This document shows positions 40,643 through 48,519 of a stretch of DNA of 64,000 nucleotides, piece by piece. Source of the stretch: JBBTCX01 sp964494205 (GTDB taxonomy: Bacteria; Planctomycetota; Phycisphaerae; UBA1845); NCBI GenBank assembly GCA_964494205.1, contig CAZBRD010000017.1, positions 41,936 through 105,935 of the forward strand. Direction: 5' to 3'. The notes beneath the pieces were generated by a model, which worked only from the letters and a program-made list of their open reading frames with translations, ran no database searches and was not told the origin of the DNA. Both the position numbers and the translations under genes were made by a program. Every line of letters begins with the position of its first letter. Positions within the stretch are counted from its first letter, which is position 1.

Positions 40643-40921
40643 ATGAAGCTGACTTCAAAAACTGTTACAAAGCGGTGTCTGATGGGTGCCTCGTTGTTGG
40701 CAGCATCGGGGTACATGTTCCAGGCCGGTGTTGGATGCGCGAGCTTTGCTGGGGAACAGGCACTTATCGCAACGGATTTTTGCTTCATCTTTGACTGCAA
40801 CAACGGAGCGTTTGGCGGCACGATTCAACCCTGCCGCGGTGCAGCCACGATTACAGATGAGGGTGATTTGGTAGAGGGCCGAGCCCCGTTGTTCGTAGAC
40901 TGCATTAACGCACAGCCGTAG
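40643..40921 (+). CDS. Small secreted Cys-rich lipoprotein-like protein 1
   Basis: 92 residues from the ATG at 40643; a GTG at 40631 directly after GGGAGG would add four. Seen: a basic N terminus (KLTSKTVTKR), a hydrophobic core (LMGASLLAASGYMFQAGVG) and a Cys at the expected cleavage site (AGVGC), then a mature part with DFCFIFDCNNGAFGG and further Cys (PCRGA, VDCINA). The signal resembles a lipobox of relaxed consensus or an ordinary signal before a disulfide protein. It is the first of three look-alike genes spaced about 100 bases apart; see 41017 and 41447. Function unknown. Confidence 0.72.
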   Translation: MKLTSKTVTKRCLMGASLLAASGYMFQAGVGCASFAGEQALIATDFCFIFDCNNGAFGGTIQPCRGAATITDEGDLVEGRAPLFVDCINAQP

Positions 40922-41016
40922 CAACGCGGTTGCAACATCAGTTGATTGTTGCGATTTAACGCAGCATTGGCCGAGCGGTTTATTCCAGAAACAATATCGA
41001 CGAAAGGTCGCATGTA

Positions 41017-41334
41017 ATGAGCATTACGGGAATGAAGAATCGTGGTTGGGTCAAGGCCGCGGGCATGTTGTTGGTGCCCGGAGTGTTTATGGCGCAGCTG
41101 GGTGGTGCCTGCAGCAAGTTGACGGCCCTGACTCAATACGTCGACCCCTGCGGTACGGTGCTTGCCGATTGCTTCCCCGGTCAGTTCCAGCTGTACGCTT
41201 CTGACGTACCGAATTACGAACTTGATCCTACCTGCACGATTCCGGGCGGTTGCTTGCCGGGCGGCCCACCGACAGCTCAGAATCCTTTCGTCAGTCCGTA
41301 CGCCCACTTGCAGCCGGGCGCAGGCGGTCCGTGA
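41017..41334 (+). CDS. Small secreted Cys-rich lipoprotein-like protein 2
   Basis: 105 residues; AAAGG lies about 12 bases before the ATG. Seen: basic start (KNRGWVK), hydrophobic core (AAGMLLVPGVFMAQLGG) and AC at the cleavage site, then a Cys-rich, Pro-rich mature part (VDPCG, LADCFPGQFQLYASDVPNYELDPTC, GGCLPGG). The layout matches protein 1: similar signal, a Cys at the site, and paired Cys about 12-16 residues apart. It is probably exported and held by disulfides or lipid. Function unknown. Confidence 0.72.
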   Translation: MSITGMKNRGWVKAAGMLLVPGVFMAQLGGACSKLTALTQYVDPCGTVLADCFPGQFQLYASDVPNYELDPTCTIPGGCLPGGPPTAQNPFVSPYAHLQPGAGGP

Positions 41335-41446
41335 CGTTTTGACTGACTTTTGCTCCGGTCGGGATTGGCCGACCGGATGCGACTGTTCTTATCGTTTCCA
41401 CGTTCATTGATTCATCACGCCCAACTTCGACGCAAGGAAAGCGCTC

Positions 41447-41605
41447 TTGAAACGATTCAAATCTGTCGTGCGGTGGTCCACATTAGCGCTCGCGGGTGGA
41501 TTTGTCATTCAGACGGCAGGTTGTGCAGCCGGCTTAGCCCCTGTCATCACTAGCTACTTTGAATCCTATGTAATCCAAACACTCCTCGGACTGCTTTTCA
41601 TCTAG
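41447..41605 (+). CDS. Small secreted lipoprotein-like protein 3 (52 residues)
   Basis: Starts at a TTG with AAGGA nine bases upstream. The protein is basic (LKRFKSVVR), then WSTLALAGGFVIQTAGC and a short hydrophobic remainder (FESYVIQTLLGLLF). The AGC site aligns with the Cys of the two preceding proteins. It is too short for most gene finders, but the ribosome site, the signal layout and its position in the series support it. A T-rich stretch (41626-41632) follows. Confidence 0.6.
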   Translation: MKRFKSVVRWSTLALAGGFVIQTAGCAAGLAPVITSYFESYVIQTLLGLLFI

Positions 41606-41796
41606 GCCTCCCCCTTCCGGGTGTTCTTTTTTCGCAACTATTTGTCCCCGACTGGCGCAACTTGCGTTCAGCCAATTGTGAGCTGATCGAAATCAATCGT
41701 TTGACCGGCCACTTGGCGGCAAATAGCTTTTTACATTACCTCACCGGTTTCCCGATCAATGTGAAGGCGAGGTCTTTTTCAAGTCGGAGAATTGAG

Positions 41797-43518
41797 ATGA
41801 ATCAGCAACGAACAGCGCTTCGATTGGCGTCATGTGTTTGCGCGTCGGTATCAGTCCTGCTCTCAGCCAAAAGCGCATTGGCGTGCGGCGGATTCTTCTG
41901 CTCGGCGATCCCAATCGTTCAGGCTGGTGAGCAGGTTATTTTCAGGGTGGACGGCGAAGCAGTAACCGCCATTGTCTTGATTCAATACTCGGGCACGGCG
42001 GAAGAGTTCTCATGGGTGGTGCCCGTGGACGGCGTTCCGGAGCTATCAACTGGAAATGACCTCGTGTTCACTGCTCTTGAGCAGGCCACGAGACCGCAGT
42101 TCGTGCTCGAATACACGGGCGAGCCGTGTGAATTCGATTGTTCACGTCCTGGTACGTGTGCGAATGCCCCCGATGCCAATGCTGGAGGTGGGTTAGACAA
42201 TGACAATGTCGCCGATGACGGCGTCGACGTCTTGGAAATGTTGACGGTGGGCCCGTACGACATTCAGGTTTTGTCCAGCGATGATCCCGATGCACTCGCC
42301 ATCTGGCTTGAAGAAAACGAATACGATCTAACGGACCGAGGCCGAGACTTGGTCGCGCCCTACGTGACGGAAGGCAAGAATTTTGTTGCCCTCAAGTTGA
42401 GACAGAATCAGGGCGTCGGCGACATTCAACCGCTCATCATGCGATATCAATCGGGCGAACCTTGCGTGCCGATTCGCCTTACGGCTGTCGCCGCCCAGCC
42501 GGATATGGGCGTACTTGTATGGTTGTTGGGACAATCTCGCGCGATTCCAGCCAACTATCTTCACGTCGTACCGAATTACACACGACTGAACTGGTACAGC
42601 AGAACATTCGCGGCGTATTCGAGCTATCAATCGTTGGTTACCGAGGCGATGAATCTCGCTGGCGGCCAAGGATTTGCGACGGATTATGCAGGACGCGACC
42701 TGAACGTGATCGATCAATTGCCCAGCGCGGGGCTGTATCGTAATGAGCTCACCTTGCTCGCTGGTTTTTCTGACGATGCCAACTTCATACAGGAATTGGC
42801 TTACTCCTTCGTATTGCCCAACGATCAGGTGCTGGAAATCCTGCGTCGCAGGCTGCCATTGTCGCCGAGCATTGAATATTACTACTATGATCCCGCACTT
42901 CTGCGAACCGAGTTCGACGAGGACGAACTTCGGCAGGCGCGAATCGATATTATTGCCGAAATCGAAGCGGGAATCATTGAGCCGCTAGAGGAGACGTTAG
43001 CCGTGTTTGACGGCGATCCCTATCTCACTCGCTTCTACACCACGCTATCGGCTGATGAGATGACGCTTGATCCGATCTTCTTGTTCAACGCGGAATTAGA
43101 GGATCAGGCGCTGACGCGATACGCCACGCTGGACCAGGAATGCGGCCGTACGTGGACGCTGACACTCGGCGCGGGAACTGGTCGCGAAGGTGAGAAAGTC
43201 ATCGAGGGTCGAGGGTATGCGCCAAGCCTCTTTGGCCCCCCACCGACGATCTCGCAGGATGCGTATTTCAAGACCGAACGACAAATGCCCACGGGACAGC
43301 CGATCATTGTCGATCTCAAGCAATACCCGACGGCACAACTTGGGGAGGATGGAACGATTGACGACGACAATGACAATGGCTCAATGAATGGCGGCGAGTT
43401 CTGCACGCGGAGCCCCTACTGGTGTGGCTGTGCTACGATCATGGGCTGGAACGCAAACGTCACTGGCGCGATGATGGCGATGCTCGGCCTGATGGTTATG
43501 CGTCTGCGGCGATCGTAG
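41797..43518 (+). CDS. DUF2330 secreted protein with MYXO-CTERM-like tail
   Basis: 573 residues from the ATG at 41797, with GGAGA six bases upstream. Seen: a signal peptide (LASCVCASVSVLLSAKSALA), then the DUF2330 start CGGFFCSAIPIVQAGEQVIFRVDG with AEEFSWVVPVDGVP, a long extracytoplasmic domain, and a tail CGCATIMGWNANV followed by a hydrophobic helix and RLRRS. Gly-Cys plus helix plus basic cluster is the layout of MYXO-CTERM-type sorting tails. DUF2330 proteins are exported, function unknown. The stop lies inside the 3' end of the convergent cyclase gene (43496-43518 overlap). It may belong with the three small genes before it. Confidence 0.85.
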   Translation: MNQQRTALRLASCVCASVSVLLSAKSALACGGFFCSAIPIVQAGEQVIFRVDGEAVTAIVLIQYSGTAEEFSWVVPVDGVPELSTGNDLVFTALEQATRPQFVLEYTGEPCEFDCSRPGTCANAPDANAGGGLDNDNVADDGVDVLEMLTVGPYDIQVLSSDDPDALAIWLEENEYDLTDRGRDLVAPYVTEGKNFVALKLRQNQGVGDIQPLIMRYQSGEPCVPIRLTAVAAQPDMGVLVWLLGQSRAIPANYLHVVPNYTRLNWYSRTFAAYSSYQSLVTEAMNLAGGQGFATDYAGRDLNVIDQLPSAGLYRNELTLLAGFSDDANFIQELAYSFVLPNDQVLEILRRRLPLSPSIEYYYYDPALLRTEFDEDELRQARIDIIAEIEAGIIEPLEETLAVFDGDPYLTRFYTTLSADEMTLDPIFLFNAELEDQALTRYATLDQECGRTWTLTLGAGTGREGEKVIEGRGYAPSLFGPPPTISQDAYFKTERQMPTGQPIIVDLKQYPTAQLGEDGTIDDDNDNGSMNGGEFCTRSPYWCGCATIMGWNANVTGAMMAMLGLMVMRLRRS

Positions 43519-46237
43519 TACCTGGTTTTGCGAAGCCAGTCAGCTCAAATACGGCCACCGTTTGCGTCTTGCCGGTCAGTTTTTGATCCCCGATCGGACG
43601 GAAGCTGAACTGATCGCCTGCGGCGTTCTTGGTTTGCGCGTCAACAAGTATACCCGTGCCAAATTCCTTGTTCGCAGCCTGCAGGCGGCCCGCGATGTTC
43701 ACGTTATCGCCGATGCAGGTGTAATCGAGCTTGGTATCACTGCCGTAATCGCCGACGAAGACTTCCCCGGTTGATAGGCCGATTCGCATCTTGAGCGGGA
43801 CGCCGGCCTCCTTCGCAATCGTTGACCGATTCAATTCATTGAGCGCTTGCTGTGCAGCCAGCGCGCTGCGGCACGCTGCAGAGGCAGGATCTTTGCATGG
43901 CCAAATGGGTGCGTTGAAAAACGCGAAAATGCCGTCGCCCATGAACTTGTTGACCATCGCGTTGTGCCTGATGAGCACGTCGCTGACGGCTTTCAAATAT
44001 GGATTGAGCACTCGCTGCGTTCGTTCCGGACCGAGTTTCTCACTCAGCGTCGTGAAGCCCTGCAAGTCAGCGAAGAAGCAACTGACAACGGCTGATCGCG
44101 GGGCTAAGTCGATTGCCGATGCGCGATCGGCGATTTGCGCGGCGATGGCAGGCGAAGTGTATTGAGCAAGAGCAGCTTGAAACCTTTTGCGTGAGCGTTC
44201 CTCGATCAATTGACGGCAGAGCGTGACCGATGCCCAGACAAACATGGCGGTAACACAGGTCGCGATGGTCGGCAGATGATAGACCCAATGCTTGAAAACA
44301 TAGGCCCCGGCAAAGAGTGTGAGCATCAGCAGGAAAACGAGGGCACCGACTGCGAAAACGCCGCCACGCGTGCTGCTCAGGAACGTAACCAACATGCCAA
44401 GGACAACGAGACAAGTCAGGTTGATCGAAGTTGACGCTCGCCACGCCGGGCGGTTTTGCAGAATCGTATTCGCGATGTTTGCGTGAACCATGACGCCGGG
44501 CATAGCCGGATGAACGGGCGTGGCCACAAGGTCGGCCTGCGCGGAGGCGGTGTAGCCGACGAAGCAGATCTTGTCCTTGACGAGCAATTGAAGTTCCGAC
44601 TTCAGATTTTTCACCCGCGCACTCAGTTCAGAATTGAGACGGGTTATTACCGTGTCAATGGGATCTTCGACGAGTTGGGCATAGAGTTGAGTCGCCGTTT
44701 TTTTCTGGAGCCGTTCTTCGTCACTTGTTGGTTCCTGGTCGCGCCAAAGATCCATAGTTCGAGTGAGCCATACCAATGACTCTCGCTCGAACGAGTCAAT
44801 TGAAGGGACAATCTGGTCAAGCCGGGTTCTAATTGCAACTTGCTCTTCACCATTACGTGCCGTGCGCAAGTCGTACTCAAGACTCTGTCGCTTGTTGACC
44901 CATCCCCGATATTCCGAAAGCTCGACCGGGAGCGATTCATGGCGCAGGGTCACCAGCTGTCCCAGGTAGTAACGCTTCCGCAGGATGTTTTCGTGAATTG
45001 CATCCATATTCGATGCAACCTCAACGAATCGCGTGACAGGAATATGCAGGAAGCTATCCTGCCACCGTCCTGACAAATCAGAATGCCAATTGAATAATGA
45101 CGCCGCTGAGTTGCTATACGGAATGCTCAGAGTGTCATCAACGAACCTCAGTACTATTTCATTATCGTTGACATGGATATCCTGAGTTCCTAGCTCGTCG
45201 ACCGCAGCTTGGAAACCGAGTTGGAGAATCAGTTTGTTTTCGAATTCCGCCAACAAAGGAAGCTCTCGCACTATCGGGCCACCTTCTTCTCGTGGCCAAC
45301 TGGCGAATCCAATCTTCTTACATGCGCCCGTGATCTTTTCCATTGGAAGTGTCGGATTGCCGGCGTGTAGCAAGAACTTAGGTGTGTCTGCCGGCAAGCG
45401 CCATAGACGCGCGCGGGTGTTTTCCAGCGACACAGAATGCCGAAACGCCCGTACTAACTCCTGCCGCTGAAACCCTTGAAGGTCCTGTTTTTCAAGTGGA
45501 GTAACCGTCCGAAGAAATTCTGCAAGCGTTCCGCTGACATTCTTCGAGAGAAACGACCGGGCGAGATTTCGAGCAGCGAGACGCTGAGCTTTGATCGCCT
45601 TACTTCTTAATGCTTCGAATTCAATTCGGTCACGAACCGTTCCGAAACTCGATAGAAGCCCAAACTCCTCAATGAAAAACTCCTGTTCGAATCTTCGAAC
45701 CAGCTCCTGAAAATCGGCGTCGTACTGTTCTGATCTCCAATGATCACCGAATTCGCACAGCAAAGGCACCTGAACATGCCCGTTTCGTGCCATCGCCGCA
45801 GCAAGCTCATCGTCATCGAAAATGTGAATCGGAGGGCCAGGCAAATCGTCTTTGATCGAGGTGAGATCGGTATCGAAGTCGTAGTTTCTGCCAAGCGATG
45901 CATCGACCTGCCTCGGCTCATCCGGCGTGTCGAAAACGACATCCATCACGATTGTTTTTGCGCCCAATTCATCGAGCAGGCTGACCACATCCGCAAACAC
46001 CCTTCTTGGCCAAGGAAAACTGTACGGGACGCTTTCCAGCGCGCGGTCGTCGATGTCGATCATGACGATGCGCGGGTCGGCGGCGATGCTGCTGAAATAG
46101 CGGAAATGCAGGTCGAGGCCGAAGTTGTCGAGGCGAGTCAACAGCCCCCCCACCCACGCGAGGCAGCCGAGCAACGTGGTCACCAAGCCCACGGCGAGAC
46201 TGAGTCGATGTCTGGAAATCCAACGGCTGGGGTTCAT
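43496..46237 (-). CDS. CHASE2-domain class III adenylate/guanylate cyclase
   Basis: 913 residues from the ATG at 46237. Seen: an N-terminal membrane helix, a CHASE2 sensor (PRIVMIDIDDRALESVP, WPRRVFADVVSLLDELGAKTIVMDVVFD), an unusually long insert rich in charged coiled-coil (about 150-560), three membrane helices, and a C-terminal class III cyclase domain (SCFFADLQGFTTLSEKLG with metal Asp, KFMGDGIFAFF with the second Asp, GLSTGEVFVGDYGS). Both metal-binding Asp residues are present, so activity is plausible. The sensor detects an unknown extracytoplasmic signal and the output is cAMP or cGMP. It converges with the DUF2330 gene. Confidence 0.92.
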   Translation of the reverse strand: MNPSRWISRHRLSLAVGLVTTLLGCLAWVGGLLTRLDNFGLDLHFRYFSSIAADPRIVMIDIDDRALESVPYSFPWPRRVFADVVSLLDELGAKTIVMDVVFDTPDEPRQVDASLGRNYDFDTDLTSIKDDLPGPPIHIFDDDELAAAMARNGHVQVPLLCEFGDHWRSEQYDADFQELVRRFEQEFFIEEFGLLSSFGTVRDRIEFEALRSKAIKAQRLAARNLARSFLSKNVSGTLAEFLRTVTPLEKQDLQGFQRQELVRAFRHSVSLENTRARLWRLPADTPKFLLHAGNPTLPMEKITGACKKIGFASWPREEGGPIVRELPLLAEFENKLILQLGFQAAVDELGTQDIHVNDNEIVLRFVDDTLSIPYSNSAASLFNWHSDLSGRWQDSFLHIPVTRFVEVASNMDAIHENILRKRYYLGQLVTLRHESLPVELSEYRGWVNKRQSLEYDLRTARNGEEQVAIRTRLDQIVPSIDSFERESLVWLTRTMDLWRDQEPTSDEERLQKKTATQLYAQLVEDPIDTVITRLNSELSARVKNLKSELQLLVKDKICFVGYTASAQADLVATPVHPAMPGVMVHANIANTILQNRPAWRASTSINLTCLVVLGMLVTFLSSTRGGVFAVGALVFLLMLTLFAGAYVFKHWVYHLPTIATCVTAMFVWASVTLCRQLIEERSRKRFQAALAQYTSPAIAAQIADRASAIDLAPRSAVVSCFFADLQGFTTLSEKLGPERTQRVLNPYLKAVSDVLIRHNAMVNKFMGDGIFAFFNAPIWPCKDPASAACRSALAAQQALNELNRSTIAKEAGVPLKMRIGLSTGEVFVGDYGSDTKLDYTCIGDNVNIAGRLQAANKEFGTGILVDAQTKNAAGDQFSFRPIGDQKLTGKTQTVAVFELTGFAKPGTTIAADA

Positions 46238-46403
46238 CTTGTAGCATTGTATCGTGAACACGCGGCGGGTGGCTGCAATCCATTCAAGAAGAGCGGGAAA
46301 CTGCCGTCACTTTGCCCACCTAGGAAACTCCATACTGTTTTGGTACGCTCTGCGAACCGTCGCGGAACGGCCGGGCGGTTTTTCAAGGAGAATTCGCAGA
46401 AGT

Positions 46404-47663
46404 ATGTCAACGACCCATAGTGATCATAACCCGTTTCACAGCGCCCAGGCGCACGTCGATCGCGCGTGCCAGATGCTCGGGCTGGATGAATCCACGCAAC
46501 AGCTTCTTCGCAACCCGATGCACGAGCATCACGCACTGCTGCCGGTGAGGATGGACAACGGCAAGGTCCGCGTGTTTCAGGCGTATCGCGTTCAATACAA
46601 CAACGCTCGCGGGCCGGCGAAAGGCGGGTTGCGATGGCATGCCGATGAAACGATCGACACGGTTCGAGCGCTGGCGTGCTGGATGACGTGGAAAACGGCG
46701 ACTGTCGATCTGCCTCTTGGCGGCGGCAAGGGCGGCGTCACGTGCAATCCCAAGGAGATGTCACTGACAGAACGCGAGCGATTGGCCCGCGGGTACATTC
46801 GTGCGTTTGCAGGCGTGCTCGGTGCGGAGAAGGACGTACCCGCACCAGACGTAAACACCACGCCGCAGATCATGGCGTGGATGATGGATGAATACGAGTG
46901 TATCACTGGAACACACTCACCCGGAATGATTACGGGTAAGCCACTTCCCCTCGGTGGGTCCAAGGGTCGAGAGATGGCAACGGCCTATGGCGGCTTGTGC
47001 GTCATCCGCGAACTAGAGCGTAAGATGGGCATGGACCGATCGAAGGCGCGCTATGCGGTGCAGGGTTTTGGAAACGTCGGCGGCGGCATCGCAACATTGC
47101 TGCACAAGGAAGGCTGTCGAGTGATTGCGATCAGCGCAGAGGACGGCGCGATCTACAATGAGTCTGGAATCGACATCGTCGCTGCCCACGAACACTATGC
47201 GCGAAATGGCCATAAGATTGGCGGCTTCGAAGGCGGGAAGGTTTTCAGCAATGAAGAGCTACTGACCTGTAATTGCGACGTGCTGATACCGGCGGCGCTG
47301 GAGCATGTGATCACGAGACACAACGCGGAGCAGATCAAGGCCAAAGCAATTTGTGAGCTGGCCAACGGACCTACGACTCCGGGAGCGGATCATGTTCTCA
47401 AGGATCGGGGAATCGTTGTTGTTCCCGACATTCTGGCGAATGCGGGTGGTGTGACCGTGTCATACTTCGAACAGGTCCAGAATTGCTACAACTATTATTG
47501 GTCTCTGGAAGATGTCTACGCGCAGCTGGATCGACGCATGACCGACGCGTTTGAGGCGCTTTGGAACAAGGCACAGAAGAACAAAATTACCCTTCGGGAA
47601 TCGGCTTATACGCTGGCTGTCGCACGGGTGGCTGAGGCCTGCCAAGTGCGTGGATGGTTGTAA
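46404..47663 (+). CDS. Glu/Leu/Phe/Val-type amino acid dehydrogenase
   Basis: 419 residues from the ATG at 46404 with AAGGAG 12 bases upstream. Seen: GPAKGGLRWH with a substrate-binding Lys, PLGGGKGGV with the catalytic Lys, DVNTTPQIMAWMMDEY, the Rossmann motif VQGFGNVGGG and IAISAEDGAI. The family oxidatively deaminates an amino acid to a keto acid with NAD(P). The motifs fit glutamate dehydrogenase best, and the length is normal for the hexameric bacterial type. It is divergent from the cyclase gene and is followed by a long gene-free region. Confidence 0.93.
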   Translation: MSTTHSDHNPFHSAQAHVDRACQMLGLDESTQQLLRNPMHEHHALLPVRMDNGKVRVFQAYRVQYNNARGPAKGGLRWHADETIDTVRALACWMTWKTATVDLPLGGGKGGVTCNPKEMSLTERERLARGYIRAFAGVLGAEKDVPAPDVNTTPQIMAWMMDEYECITGTHSPGMITGKPLPLGGSKGREMATAYGGLCVIRELERKMGMDRSKARYAVQGFGNVGGGIATLLHKEGCRVIAISAEDGAIYNESGIDIVAAHEHYARNGHKIGGFEGGKVFSNEELLTCNCDVLIPAALEHVITRHNAEQIKAKAICELANGPTTPGADHVLKDRGIVVVPDILANAGGVTVSYFEQVQNCYNYYWSLEDVYAQLDRRMTDAFEALWNKAQKNKITLRESAYTLAVARVAEACQVRGWL

Positions 47664-47729
47664 TCCCCGTGATTGACTGAATTGTTCTCACGCGTGGACG
47701 GCGAATCCGTTTCGCGATGGAAAAATGGA

Positions 47730-47757
47730 GGGCGCGGTAGGCATTCCTGCCGCGCCC
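47730..47757. terminator. Strong hairpin after the dehydrogenase gene
   Basis: GGGCGCGG (47730-47737) pairs with CCGCGCCC (47750-47757), and inner TAGG with CCTG (one G-T pair), giving a 12-base stem and a CATT loop. A run of A lies to its left, so it reads as hairpin plus U tract on the minus strand, while on the plus strand it may still stop the dehydrogenase transcript. Confidence 0.55.
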
Positions 47758-47798
47758 TGCAACCCCTAACATTTGAGTTACCCCCCACACCTCCTTCC

Positions 47799-47961
47799 TA
47801 ACGACATGCGTTTATAGAAACCGAGGTCTGAGGCCTAGAATAGCATACGAGGTCTCCTAATGCCCTCTTTTTTCTAGGACTTTCTGAGCTTTCATTGACG
47901 CAGATGCGTTAAAGATACTGAGGAGTTAAATCTTCACTTATTCTTCATTAGCATGTCGTTA
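47799..47961. repeat. 163-base block bounded by an 11-base inverted repeat
   Basis: TAACGACATGC (47799-47809) is the exact reverse complement of GCATGTCGTTA (47951-47961). The inside is A/T-rich and has no frame. It could be a small non-autonomous element or a long-stem RNA. A chance match cannot be excluded. Confidence 0.3.
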
Positions 47962-48519
47962 CGAGCCGTCTTCAGGTGAAACTCCAGCTTACTTAATTTG
48001 ACTTGCGTAACCAGTGCCGCATCGAATGCTCGGGTGCGCGTTTTTCGTTCCGGCCACCGAAAAAATCGAGTAAGCATCGCCCTCGCCGCACAGCGGTTTC
48101 GCTTCTTGAATCCCCGGCGAGATTGGACTTACGACACAAGAATAGGCGCTGCTCTGCGCGCGATCGAGTGGTTCTGGAGCCACCACCGTCAGATAACACA
48201 AGCGAAAATCATCCGCGAGTCTGTTATCGCTACGCCACGCTCTAACTTTCTGCGAAGGTCGATAACAATGAACGAAATGAATGAATCAGCGATCCTGCTG
48301 TTAAACAACGCGTTGTGAATAAATATCGCGTCAACTCTTTTCAGCACTCGCCGACTTATCGCCACGCACTCACGATCGCCAACTTGAAGACCAAGCAGCT
48401 CACGGATACGATCCGCTAGGCGCATCAGACTAAGGGGATTGGGGTGAGCGCAATACCATCCGGTCGGAGGGGATCCGTTCGGCGAATCAATCCTTTTTTG
48501 CCTTACGAAGAGGGGCTCC

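Larger units (their letters stand above)
47664..48519. other. Long gene-free region before the first Cys-rich giant
   Basis: 856 bases without a credible gene. Several frames of 60-160 codons exist on both strands, but none has a ribosome site, a signal peptide or a domain. The region holds a strong hairpin (47730-47757) and an 11-base perfect inverted repeat at 47799-47809 and 47951-47961. The left half is A/T-richer than the neighbouring genes. A 5' leader or regulatory RNA is possible. Confidence 0.55.
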
